A stretch of 38,297 nucleotides of DNA from an uncultured Eubacteriales bacterium (lineage in GTDB: Bacteria > Bacillota > Clostridia > UBA1381), in the NCBI GenBank assembly GCA_905199755.1, contig CAJKHT010000017.1, positions 1-38,297 of the forward strand, in the 5' to 3' direction. The notes below the pieces were generated by a model. It saw nothing but the letters and a program-made list of their open reading frames with translations. It made no database searches and was not told the origin of the DNA. A program made the translations under genes and the position numbers. This document shows, one piece after another, positions 14,784 to 22,431 of this stretch; within the stretch, counting starts at the first letter, position 1; the number at the start of each line of letters is the position of its first letter.

Positions 14784-15020
14784 ATTTCACGCACCTGACG
14801 CATTTTTAGTCCGGTTTGCGTACCAACGTACGCGGCGCCGTCCGAGAAAAAGCGCCATGCACGCAAACTATCGCGTAAAAACGGCTGTGGTGCAGATTTG
14901 CGAGGAGATTTCACGCACCTGACGCATTTTTAGTCCGGTTTGCGTACCAACGTACGCGGCGCCGTCCGAGAAAAAGCGCCATGCACGCAAACTATCGCGT
15001 AAAAACGGCTGTGGTGCAGA
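14784..15020. repeat. Two-copy direct repeat, 113 bp identical, period 124 bp
   Basis: Bases 14784-14896 recur without change at 14908-15020. Each copy can fold: TTTGCGT pairs with ACGCAAA across the unit, enclosing GCGTAC/GTACGC and GGCGC/GCGCC hairpins. Each also holds a 23-codon minus-strand frame starting at the CAT in GCGCCATGC, without a ribosome site, so I do not call a gene. Perfect identity implies recent duplication or gene conversion. Together with the tandem array that follows, it fills the rpsG-fusA gap, which is normally short. Confidence 0.95.
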
Positions 15021-15164
15021 CTTGCAATGTGACAAACTATCGCGTAAAACGGCTGCAGTGCAGACTTGCGATGAAACAAACTATCGCGTAAAACGGCTGT
15101 GGTGCAGACTTGCGATGAGACAAACTATCGCATAAAACAGTTGTGGCGGAGACTTGCAATGGAA
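14988..15164. repeat. Tandem array of a 44-45 bp unit
   Basis: Four adjoining units start at 14988, 15033, 15077 and 15121, each beginning CAAACTATCGC and carrying AAAACGGCTG and GCAGACTTGC. The first overlaps the end of the second 113-bp repeat, and another unit is embedded in the first copy at 14864. The last unit has drifted most (CATAAAACAGTTGTGGCGG). The array lies in the fusA 5' region and has no ribosome sites of its own. Confidence 0.92.
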
Positions 15165-15257
15165 TTTCATGTGTGTGAATATTGTTCGTAAAGCTTAAAA
15201 ATAAGCGTATAACTAAACAAATAGACTTAAATCCTTATCTGAAAGGAGGAAATTGGA

Positions 15258-17363
15258 ATGGGTAGAGAGTATTCACTTAAGAATACAAGAAACATCGGTA
15301 TCATGGCTCATATAGATGCCGGTAAAACAACTACTACAGAAAGAATACTGTTCTATACAGGTGTTAACCATAAAATCGGTGAAACGCATGACGGTGCCGC
15401 TACCATGGACTGGATGGCGCAGGAGCAGGAGCGTGGTATCACAATCACATCGGCTGCTACGACATGTCATTGGTCGGGTTCGGCGCATCAGTTCCCGGAG
15501 CATCGTATCAACATCATTGATACACCGGGACACGTTGACTTCACTGTTGAGGTTCAGCGTTCACTGAAGGTTCTTGACGGTTCCGTTACCGTGCTTTGTG
15601 CAAAGGGCGGAGTTGAGCCGCAGTCGGAGACTGTATGGAGACAGGCTGACGAATATCATGTACCGCGTATGATTTACGTTAATAAAATGGACATCATGGG
15701 CGCGGATTTCTATCATGTTGTAGACATGGTGCATGAGAGACTCCAGGCAAACGGAGTACCTATTCAGCTTCCTATCGGAGCTGAAGAAACCTTCAAGGGA
15801 ATTATCGACCTGATGACAATGAAAGCGGAGGTTTATTATGATGACCTCGGACAGGACATCAGAATTGAAGAAATCCCCGATGATATGAAGGATAAGGCAG
15901 AAGAATACAGAGCTGCAATGGTTGAAGCTATCTGCGAAACAGACGAAGCTCTGCTTGACAAATTCCTCGGTGAAGAAGAAATCACAATCGATGAATTAAA
16001 GAAAGCCTTAAGAAAAGCTACAATAAATAATGAAATCATTCCTATGCTGTGCGGAACCTCATACAGAAACAAGGGTGTTCAGATGCTTCTTGACGCTGTT
16101 ATCGAGTACATGCCGGCGCCTACGGATATTGAGGACATTAAGGGTGTAAATCCCGATACGAACGAAGAGGAATCAAGACCTTCGGCTGATGACGCACCGT
16201 TTGCCGCACTGGCATTCAAGATTGCGACTGACCCGTATGTAGGTAAGCTTTGCTTCTTCAGAGTATATTCGGGTACTGTAGCGGCGGGTTCGTATGTTCT
16301 TAACTCCTGCAAGGGACATAAAGAGCGTATGGGACGTATCCTGCAGATGCACGCTAACCAGAGAAAAGACATCGACTGCTGCTATTCGGGAGATATAGCT
16401 GCTGCGGTTGGTCTTAAGAATACAACGACAGGTGAAACACTGTGTGACGAAAGTCATCCGATCATTCTTGAATCGATGAACTTCCCGGAACCTGTTATCC
16501 GTGTTGCAATCGAGCCTAAAACCAAGGCAGGTCAGGAAAAGATGGGTATTGCTCTTGCAAAGCTTGCGGAGGAAGATCCTACATTCAAGACTTATACCGA
16601 TGAAGAAACGGGACAGACGATTATCGCAGGTATGGGTGAGCTTCACCTTGAGATTATCGTTGACAGACTTCTGAGAGAATTTAAGGTTGAAGCAAATGTC
16701 GGCGAGCCGCAGGTTTCATACAGAGAAGCTATCAGAAAGCCGGTTAATATCGAGCATAAGTATGCGCGTCAGTCGGGCGGTAAAGGTCAGTACGGACATG
16801 TATATCTGAAGCTTGAGCCTCTTGAAGAGGGCGGCGGCTATGAATTTGTAAATGCTATTGTCGGCGGAGCTATTCCCAAGGAATATATCCCTGCGGTTGA
16901 TGCCGGTGTACAGGGCGCAATGCAGTCGGGTGTACTGGCGGGCTATAACGTTGTTGACGTAAAGGTAACTCTTTATGATGGTTCTTATCATGAAGTCGAC
17001 TCTTCGGAAATGGCATTCAAGATTGCCGCATCGATGGCATTCAAGGAAGGTATGAAGAAGGCAGACCCTGTTATCAAGGAGCCTATCATGCTTGTTAATG
17101 TTATCATGCCTGAAGAATACATGGGTGATGTTATGGGCGACCTTAACTCGCGCCGCGGTATGATTCAGAAGATGGAAGCAAGATCGGGCGGCGTACAGCA
17201 GATTACCGCAATGGTTCCGCTGTCGGAGATGTTCGGTTACGCTACAGAGCTTCGTTCAAGAACTCAGGGACGCGGACAGTATACAATGGAACCGTCGCAT
17301 TACAGTGAAGTTCCTAAGTCAATTCAGGAGAAAATCATGAACGAACGTTCAAAAAATAACTAA
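15258..17363 (+). CDS. fusA: Translation elongation factor G
   Basis: A 701-residue translocase GTPase. The order is canonical: G1 AHIDAGKTTT (residues about 17-26), switch I RGITITSAATTC, G3 DTPGHVDF, G4 NKMD, then domains II to V, ending QGRGQYTMEPSHYSEVPKSIQEKI. AAAGGAGG lies 8 bases before the ATG. The region upstream (14772-15257) is full of repeats. No convincing sigma-A promoter is visible just before the gene, so it probably depends on transcription through that repeat from the str promoter. Confidence 0.98.
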   Translation: MGREYSLKNTRNIGIMAHIDAGKTTTTERILFYTGVNHKIGETHDGAATMDWMAQEQERGITITSAATTCHWSGSAHQFPEHRINIIDTPGHVDFTVEVQRSLKVLDGSVTVLCAKGGVEPQSETVWRQADEYHVPRMIYVNKMDIMGADFYHVVDMVHERLQANGVPIQLPIGAEETFKGIIDLMTMKAEVYYDDLGQDIRIEEIPDDMKDKAEEYRAAMVEAICETDEALLDKFLGEEEITIDELKKALRKATINNEIIPMLCGTSYRNKGVQMLLDAVIEYMPAPTDIEDIKGVNPDTNEEESRPSADDAPFAALAFKIATDPYVGKLCFFRVYSGTVAAGSYVLNSCKGHKERMGRILQMHANQRKDIDCCYSGDIAAAVGLKNTTTGETLCDESHPIILESMNFPEPVIRVAIEPKTKAGQEKMGIALAKLAEEDPTFKTYTDEETGQTIIAGMGELHLEIIVDRLLREFKVEANVGEPQVSYREAIRKPVNIEHKYARQSGGKGQYGHVYLKLEPLEEGGGYEFVNAIVGGAIPKEYIPAVDAGVQGAMQSGVLAGYNVVDVKVTLYDGSYHEVDSSEMAFKIAASMAFKEGMKKADPVIKEPIMLVNVIMPEEYMGDVMGDLNSRRGMIQKMEARSGGVQQITAMVPLSEMFGYATELRSRTQGRGQYTMEPSHYSEVPKSIQEKIMNERSKNN

Positions 17364-17384
17364 AATCAGTTAAAATATATCTGA

Positions 17385-17424
17385 TTGGTAAGAAAAATCA
17401 AAAAAAGACTTGATTTTTTACCAA
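17385..17424 (+). terminator. Hairpin between fusA and tuf overlapping the tuf promoter
   Basis: TTGGTAAGAAAAATCAA (17385-17401) pairs with TTGATTTTTTACCAA (17410-17424) apart from a small bulge. It lacks a U-run after the stem, so it is at most a weak terminator. Its 3' arm contains the -35 element of the tuf promoter. Confidence 0.5.
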
Positions 17425-17438
17425 AAAGATTGTACAAT
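17410..17438 (+). promoter_or_regulatory. Sigma-A promoter of tuf
   Basis: TTGATT (17410-17415), 17-base spacer, TACAAT (17433-17438), 55 bases before the tuf start. It would allow EF-Tu to be made in excess of EF-G. Confidence 0.7.
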
Positions 17439-17493
17439 AAGTATATTGATGAAACAAATATAAAAATCATTAATTTCAAGGAGGAAAATTCAA

Positions 17494-18696
17494 ATGGCAA
17501 AAGCTAAATTTGAAAGAACAAAACCGCATGTAAACATTGGTACCATCGGTCACGTTGACCATGGTAAGACAACTCTTACAGCTGCTATCACAAAGGTTCT
17601 CGCTCTTAAGGGCCAGGCTCAGTTTGAAGCTTACGATATGATCGATAAGGCACCGGAAGAAAGAGAAAGAGGTATCACAATTTCAACAGCTCACGTTGAG
17701 TATGAGACAGATAAGCGTCACTATGCTCACGTTGACTGCCCGGGACATGCTGACTACGTTAAGAACATGATCACAGGTGCTGCTCAGATGGACGGCGCTA
17801 TCCTCGTTGTTTCGGCAGCAGACGGCCCGATGCCCCAGACAAGAGAGCATATCCTGCTTTCACGTCAGGTTGGCGTACCTTATATCGTAGTATTCATGAA
17901 TAAGTCAGACCAGGTTGACGATCCCGAGCTTCTCGAATTGGTTGAAATGGAAATCAGAGACCTTCTTACAGAGTATGACTTCCCCGGTGACGATATTCCT
18001 ATCATCACAGGTACAGCTTTAGGCGTACTTGAGTGCACATCAACAGATCCGGACGCTCCCGAATACAAGTGCATCTGGGATCTTATGGACGCTGTAGATT
18101 CATACATTCCTACACCTGACAGAAAGTCAGACTTACCGTTCCTTATGCCTATCGAGGACATCTTCTCAATCTCGGGTCGTGGTACAGTTGCTACAGGTAG
18201 AGTTGAAAGAGGTACAATCAAGGTTAACGACGAAGTTGAAATCGTTGGTCTTACAGATGAAAAGAGAAAGGTTGTTGTAACCGGTCTCGAAATGTTCAGA
18301 AAGCTTCTTGACTTCGCTGAAGCAGGTGATAACGTTGGTGCGCTCCTCCGTGGTGTTGCTCGTGACGAAATCCAGAGAGGTCAGGTTCTTGCAAAGCCGG
18401 ATTCAGTTCATCCGCATACAAAGTTTGTAGGTCATGTATATATCCTTACAAAGGACGAGGGCGGCCGTCATACACCGTTCTTCAACAACTACAGACCGCA
18501 GTTCTATTTCAGAACAACTGACGTTACAGGTGTTATCAACCTTCCCGAAGGCACAGAGATGTGTATGCCGGGAGATAACGTTGATATGACTGTTGAACTT
18601 ATCACACCGATCGCTATCGAAGAGGGACTTCGTTTCGCTATTCGTGAAGGCGGCCGTACAGTAGGTTCGGGCGTTGTTTCAAGCATTATTGAATAA
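17494..18696 (+). CDS. tuf: Translation elongation factor Tu
   Basis: A 400-residue GTPase that brings aminoacyl-tRNA to the ribosome. It shows G1 GHVDHGKTT (residues about 18-26), RGITISTAHVEY, G3 DCPGHADY, G4 NKSD (in place of the common NKCD), domain II with SGRGTVATGRVERG and domain III ending GGRTVGSGVVSSI. AAGGAGG lies 8 bases before the ATG. It is the last str gene and has its own promoter and a clear terminator. Codon use is noticeably biased, as expected for a very highly expressed gene. Confidence 0.98.
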   Translation: MAKAKFERTKPHVNIGTIGHVDHGKTTLTAAITKVLALKGQAQFEAYDMIDKAPEERERGITISTAHVEYETDKRHYAHVDCPGHADYVKNMITGAAQMDGAILVVSAADGPMPQTREHILLSRQVGVPYIVVFMNKSDQVDDPELLELVEMEIRDLLTEYDFPGDDIPIITGTALGVLECTSTDPDAPEYKCIWDLMDAVDSYIPTPDRKSDLPFLMPIEDIFSISGRGTVATGRVERGTIKVNDEVEIVGLTDEKRKVVVTGLEMFRKLLDFAEAGDNVGALLRGVARDEIQRGQVLAKPDSVHPHTKFVGHVYILTKDEGGRHTPFFNNYRPQFYFRTTDVTGVINLPEGTEMCMPGDNVDMTVELITPIAIEEGLRFAIREGGRTVGSGVVSSIIE

Positions 18697-18710
18697 TTAA
18701 CGTATAAATA

Positions 18711-18742
18711 AAAAATTCCGTTTCTTATGAAACGGAATTTTT
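18711..18742 (+). terminator. Terminator of tuf / str operon
   Basis: AAAAATTCCGTTTC (18711-18724) and GAAACGGAATTTTT (18729-18742) form a perfect 14-bp stem with a TTAT loop and a U-run. Confidence 0.93.
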
Positions 18743-18745
18743 TTC

Positions 18746-18829
18746 ATGGAACGTCGAAAAGCACTTTGCGTTCCGAAGCTTTTTAACAGCCCCTTTTTTA
18801 TGGAGCGGAGGAAAACGCTTTGTACTTAG
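18746..18829 (+). repeat. Imperfect 54-bp-spaced direct repeat after tuf
   Basis: ATGGAACGTCGAAAAGCACT at 18746 recurs in changed form as ATGGAGCGGAGGAAAACGCT at 18800, 54 bases on and in frame. Both encode MERRK-LC within an open 27-codon frame. There is no ribosome site and it starts inside the terminator's U-run, so I treat it as a repeat or a gene remnant, not as a gene. Confidence 0.4.
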
Positions 18830-18868
18830 GACATTTTTAAGAATCTGCTTTTGTTAAAAAAATGACTG

Positions 18869-18897
18869 TTGACATATATGTTGAAATTATGTAAAAT
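18869..18897 (+). promoter_or_regulatory. Sigma-A promoter of the GH105-type gene
   Basis: TTGACA (18869-18874), 17-base spacer, TAAAAT (18892-18897), 34 bases before the gene's start codon. Confidence 0.8.
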
Positions 18898-18930
18898 GGT
18901 AATATTAGCAAGAGAAAGGACTGAAAAGAA

Positions 18931-19926
18931 TTGATAGAAAAAATAGCAGACAGAATGATTAACGGCAATGATACAACGTGGGAAATGAATATAGATGCAT
19001 TTGACTGGAACCCGGGTGTGGGCTTGTACGGTATATGGAATGCGTATAAGAAAACGGGTGAGCAGAGGTATTTCGATTTCCTCACAAAATGGTTTGATAA
19101 GCATTTGCGGGAGGCATATAAGCAGATAACCATAAATTCCGTTGCGCCGCTGCTTACTGCGGCTGAAATGTATCACGAAACGGGGAATGAAGATTATTAT
19201 AAGGTGTGCTGTGATTTGGCAGACTATGTTACCCAAAAAGCGCCGCTGACCTCGGCAGGCGGTCTTGAGCATACCGTAACCGAAAAGGTTGAGGGCTTTG
19301 CGGAGCAGATGTGGGCGGATACGCTGTTTATGGCGTGCCTGTTTGCGGCAAAATTCGGAGTGTATTCGGGCAGAAAGGAATATTGCGATTTCGCGGTAAA
19401 ACAGCTTAAAACACATCTTAAATACCTGTGCGATAATGAGACGGGACTCTTTTTCCATGGCTATAGCTGTATAACAAAGGACCACTTGAGCGGAGTGCAT
19501 TGGGGCAGAGCAAATGCATGGATAATATATTCGTCGTGCGAGATTATGGAAACTCTCGGTGATTTTGACGGAATTGATGAAGTCAAGGCATATATAAAGC
19601 GCCATGCGGACGCATTGCGCAGGGTGCAGAGAGCGACAGGCGGCTTTGCGACGGTTCTTGACTGTGAGGATTCATATACCGAGACCTCCGCGGCGGCAGG
19701 CATAGCGGCAGGACTTAAAAAGGCTGAAAAGCTGGGAATTTGTGCCGATGTAAAGGATATGTACGAAAAGACGGAAGAGCTTGTCAAGGCATCGGTAAAC
19801 GAGAACGGAGAGGTTATGCATGTTTCAACGGGAACACCGATTATGAAAGATGTTCATGCGTATATGGATATTCCGTGCCGTCCCACGCTTTACGGACAGG
19901 CACTAAGCATACTTACACTTTTATAA
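18931..19926 (+). CDS. Glycoside hydrolase family 105/88-type unsaturated glucuronyl/rhamnogalacturonyl hydrolase
   Basis: A 331-residue protein with an (alpha/alpha)6-barrel pattern. Family marks are EGFAEQMWADTLFMA, with the likely catalytic Asp at D130, VHWGRANAW (H190 onward) and SYTETSAAAGIAAG in the C-terminal third. These enzymes hydrate and split off the unsaturated uronic acid left by pectin or rhamnogalacturonan lyases, in the cytoplasm; no signal peptide is present here. The length suits GH105. I take the TTG at 18931 as start because GAAAGGA lies about 11 bases before it; the ATG at 18955 is the alternative. No lyase or sugar importer sits next to it. GH88 is the other possibility. 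Confidence 0.85.
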   Translation: MIEKIADRMINGNDTTWEMNIDAFDWNPGVGLYGIWNAYKKTGEQRYFDFLTKWFDKHLREAYKQITINSVAPLLTAAEMYHETGNEDYYKVCCDLADYVTQKAPLTSAGGLEHTVTEKVEGFAEQMWADTLFMACLFAAKFGVYSGRKEYCDFAVKQLKTHLKYLCDNETGLFFHGYSCITKDHLSGVHWGRANAWIIYSSCEIMETLGDFDGIDEVKAYIKRHADALRRVQRATGGFATVLDCEDSYTETSAAAGIAAGLKKAEKLGICADVKDMYEKTEELVKASVNENGEVMHVSTGTPIMKDVHAYMDIPCRPTLYGQALSILTLL

Positions 19927-20055
19927 TAAAGTTTGTGTATAAAATGCGTAAAAAAAGCGGCAAAAAATGCCGATAAATAAGGAAAAAACAGTGCTTTTTG
20001 CGCTTGACTGACAGATTGCATAAGAAAAAATATCTATATTTGTATTAAGTGACAA

Positions 20056-20084
20056 TTGCATTTTTGGTGAATTTAGATTATAAT
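20056..20084 (+). promoter_or_regulatory. Sigma-A promoter of the dockerin operon
   Basis: TTGCAT (20056-20061), 17-base spacer, TATAAT (20079-20084). The 5' UTR would be about 135 bases, which is long for this window. It contains no riboswitch class I recognise. Confidence 0.7.
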
Positions 20085-20225
20085 GTAAGTAAAGATGCCG
20101 GACGTGCAGTATTCGCATATGTAGGCATGTTAGTTTGTTTCCTCTGAACGAGAGAGAGTCATGGGGGGAATGAATATTAAAATAAATATTAATAAAAGGG
20201 TTTAATTTTGAAAGGAGGAAAAGTA

Positions 20226-20873
20226 GTGAAAGGCTTAAAATTTTTGGCTTCATGTGCGGCTATAGGCGCACTTACTACTATTTGTGCCGTATCTTCTTAT
20301 GCGGCAACGGCTACATATGTGGACGGAGGTACTGTTAACGTAACGGGTTGTGAAGACTATATCACAGCTGTCGGCAATAATGATTTAACATTGTTGGTTT
20401 TGGACGGAACAGATGTTGTTACTGTTGGCGAGGCTAACATTCTTCAGATTAACCAGGGTGATTCTTCAATTTTGACAGGTATTAAGCTTGACACAACAAA
20501 GCTTACGGCAGGCAAGACTTATGAAGTAAGAATAGGCGGTATGGAGAAATCAACTATATACGCTAACGGATTTATTTCAACAACATTTACAGTGCCTAGT
20601 GGCAGCGATAATCCGTGGGCAAGTTCAACGCGTAAAATCGGTGACGTTGACGGTAATGATTTAGTTGAACTTGCAGATGCAAATAGAATTTTAGCACGTG
20701 ATGCAGGCTTGGGTACTATAACAGGCGAAGATTTACAGGCAGCTGACGTTGATGATAACGGACTTGTAGAATTGTCAGATGCAAACCAGATTTTAGCGCG
20801 TGATGCAGGTTTATCAGTAACAGCTGATTTCACAAAGACAGTTGCTGATAAAGCAAATCATCCTGCTGAATAA
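20226..20873 (+). CDS. Secreted type I dockerin protein
   Basis: A 215-residue exported protein. A signal peptide covers residues 1 to about 26 (KGLK, then a hydrophobic core, ending SSYAA). Next is a beta-rich domain of about 105 residues that I do not recognise. A type I dockerin occupies residues about 139-195, with two calcium loops: GDVDGNDLVELADANRILARD from G139 and ADVDDNGLVELSDANQILARD near D174. These have Asp or Asn at the loop's metal positions and a shared LARDAGL helix. A 20-residue tail follows. The GTG at 20226 is the start: AAAGGAGG precedes it and itself lies inside a longer TTG frame. Dockerins plug into cohesins of cell-surface complexes. No catalytic domain is present, so this looks like an adaptor or binding module. 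Confidence 0.88.
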   Translation: MKGLKFLASCAAIGALTTICAVSSYAATATYVDGGTVNVTGCEDYITAVGNNDLTLLVLDGTDVVTVGEANILQINQGDSSILTGIKLDTTKLTAGKTYEVRIGGMEKSTIYANGFISTTFTVPSGSDNPWASSTRKIGDVDGNDLVELADANRILARDAGLGTITGEDLQAADVDDNGLVELSDANQILARDAGLSVTADFTKTVADKANHPAE

Positions 20874-20896
20874 ATATAAAAAGTGAGGTAAATAAC

Positions 20897-21880
20897 ATGA
20901 AATTTTTAAAGAAAGCTTGCGCTTTGTTAAGCGCTATAGCTGTTAGTGCCAGCTTTGTTGCAGTAGCACAGGCAGCTGACGGCAAGCCTACTGTATATTT
21001 GGATAAGACTGTAGCAGAAGACGGTGTTACTATGACTGTTAAGGTTATGGCAAAAAATCTTCCTACAGAATATGTAGAGGGTTCAGCATATAATGTTGAA
21101 GCAGCAACTGTAGTTGTTGATATAGATACTGCAGGAAAAGCAGGCGCATACACAGTTCCTAATCCTCCTAATGATACAGCTGCTAAGAATAAGAATTGGT
21201 TAACAAATCAGTTTAAGTATACTGGATATGCTCCGATTGTTAACTTTAATAAAGGTATTGCTGATACTGCATCACAGGATAACAGATATCTTGTTTTCCA
21301 GAACGCCGGAAATGCTGCAGATGAAACAACTTGGTTAGCAATAAATAGTGATGGAACAGCTGAATTAGCTACATTCCAGTTAAAATTAGTTGATGGCGCT
21401 ACATATGATTCTTCAATCAATGTTGAAAGAGCAAGCGTTATCGTTTATAACCGTACAGATGAAGTAAACTGGTCAGCTTCTGCAGGTGACAGCCAGGTTG
21501 CTTATTCTACATTGGCAGGTACTGCTGATAAAGAAAACTTAGCAATCAAGAGCGCATCAGAGCCTGCAGAAAAGCATGTTGAAGTTGCAGTTAAGACAGC
21601 TAAGGGTGAAGCTGTAAATCTTGAAACACCTAACTACAGCTACAACGATGTAAACAAGGACGTTGCAGTTGCATTCATGGCAACAGTAACTCCGAACGAT
21701 GATACTGTAAATGGTCTTACATGGACAGTTAAGTCGGGCGATGTTGAAAAGACCTTTACAAAGAACTTTGACGGTACTATTACCGGTGCGACAGCTGTAT
21801 CATATGGTCTTATCATTAAGGGCATTGACACAGTTCAGTCAGTAAATGCAGCAGCTTCAGTAGTTGCAGCAACAGAATAA
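20897..21880 (+). CDS. Secreted protein with a cohesin-like beta-sandwich domain
   Basis: A 327-residue exported protein. The signal peptide (MKFLKKACALLSAIAVSASF, ending AQA-AD) is followed by a region of about 170 residues whose strand pattern resembles cohesin/CBM-fold modules: GVTMTVKVMAKNLP, VEAATVVVDIDTAG, PIVNFNKG, RYLVFQN, ELATFQLKLVDGATY, then INVERASVIVYN. A second beta domain covers about 215-327 (VEVAVKTAKGEAVNLE ... TWTVKSGDVEKTF). The cohesin assignment is by pattern only; a generic CBM or Ig-like fold is the alternative. It has no sortase motif, membrane anchor or dockerin. It lies 23 bases after the dockerin gene and 20 before a small peptide gene, all before one terminator. 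Confidence 0.6.
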   Translation: MKFLKKACALLSAIAVSASFVAVAQAADGKPTVYLDKTVAEDGVTMTVKVMAKNLPTEYVEGSAYNVEAATVVVDIDTAGKAGAYTVPNPPNDTAAKNKNWLTNQFKYTGYAPIVNFNKGIADTASQDNRYLVFQNAGNAADETTWLAINSDGTAELATFQLKLVDGATYDSSINVERASVIVYNRTDEVNWSASAGDSQVAYSTLAGTADKENLAIKSASEPAEKHVEVAVKTAKGEAVNLETPNYSYNDVNKDVAVAFMATVTPNDDTVNGLTWTVKSGDVEKTFTKNFDGTITGATAVSYGLIIKGIDTVQSVNAAASVVAATE

Positions 21881-21900
21881 TAGAGGGAGGATTAAATATA

Positions 21901-22047
21901 ATGAAAAAATATGAAATTCCTGAAATAACAATCTCTATGTTCGATGCTGCTGTTGCTACAGATGAGAGTGTTGTTGCACAGGCTGCAGGTGATTTAACAA
22001 AAGTTAGCGGTGTAGCAGAAGCTAACATCATGACAGTTACCTGGTAG
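21901..22047 (+). CDS. 48-residue leader-like peptide in the dockerin operon
   Basis: A short ORF with a strong ribosome site (GAGGGAGG, 11 bases before the ATG). The product opens MKKYEIPEITISMFDAAVAT and ends IMTVTW. It has no signal peptide, no membrane segment and no Cys. The MKKYE-PEI-I opening resembles small orphan or precursor-like peptides I associate with Clostridia, often followed by a variable tail; I know no function. It is the third gene of a unit that ends at the terminator 22153-22181. It could be a precursor peptide, a signal or a small regulator. Nothing nearby looks like a modifying enzyme or exporter. Confidence 0.7.
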   Translation: MKKYEIPEITISMFDAAVATDESVVAQAAGDLTKVSGVAEANIMTVTW

Positions 22048-22152
22048 TCTATAGACGCACAGAACAATTGATTGCATACTATGAGAGAATTAAGATGTTG
22101 GCCGAACATAACAGGGTTGGCTTTTACAGATAAACAGCTTTAATAATTCGTG

Positions 22153-22181
22153 AAAGCGCCGTCCGTGAGGACGGCGCTTTT
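22153..22181 (+). terminator. Terminator of the dockerin operon
   Basis: AAAGCGCCGTCC (22153-22164) and GGACGGCGCTTT (22169-22180) form a perfect 12-bp stem with a GTGA loop, followed by T-rich sequence including TTTTTTT at about 22191. Confidence 0.9.
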
Positions 22182-22376
22182 GGTTATCTGTTTTTTTGGT
22201 TCTGCCGTTGCTGTCTTGCCTGCTTTTTAAATACAGTTATTTGAACGTGTAAATACGGGAATAATCTATCTATGAAAAAACTTTAATAAGAAAAGAAACG
22301 TGCTCTGAAGGCGCAGGAACAGTCCGTAAAAGAATGGCAACAGGTTAGAGGAGACACAAGTCTTTTGGCACAACAA

Positions 22377-22415
22377 AAAAAGCGTTCCCCGCTCTGTGAG
22401 CGGGAGACGCTTTTT
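22377..22415 (-). terminator. Terminator of the rplJ-rplL-yceD-rpmF unit
   Basis: CCCGCTC (22388-22394) pairs with GAGCGGG (22398-22404), and AAAAAGCGT (22377-22385) with ACGCTTTTT (22407-22415), around a TGT loop and a small internal loop. On the minus strand it ends with a U-run 17 bases after rpmF. It can also stop + strand readthrough. The stretch before it, 22182-22376, holds no gene I can support. Confidence 0.9.
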
Positions 22416-22431
22416 GTATTGTCAGCCGAAA

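Noticed and set aside
14713..14922. A + strand open frame of 69 codons running from rpsG into the repeat region.
   Set aside because: It starts inside rpsG in another frame, has no ribosome site and is formed largely by the 113-bp repeat.
14964..14982. A 23-codon minus-strand peptide (MALFLGRRRVRWYANRT...) encoded in each copy of the rpsG-fusA repeat.
   Set aside because: No ribosome site and its identity follows from the DNA repeat itself; noted in case the repeat is dispersed.
14864..15164. The regular 44-45 bp repeats as a CRISPR array.
   Set aside because: The units adjoin one another with no unique spacers, and no cas genes are present.
20085..20225. The dockerin operon leader as a c-di-GMP (GEMM) riboswitch.
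   Set aside because: The conserved core with its GAAA tetraloop region and GACGCAAAGCC block is not seen.
22081..22143. A 20-codon ORF (MRELRCWPNI...) after the 48-residue peptide gene.
   Set aside because: No ribosome site and no family resemblance; it lies in the 3' UTR just before the terminator.
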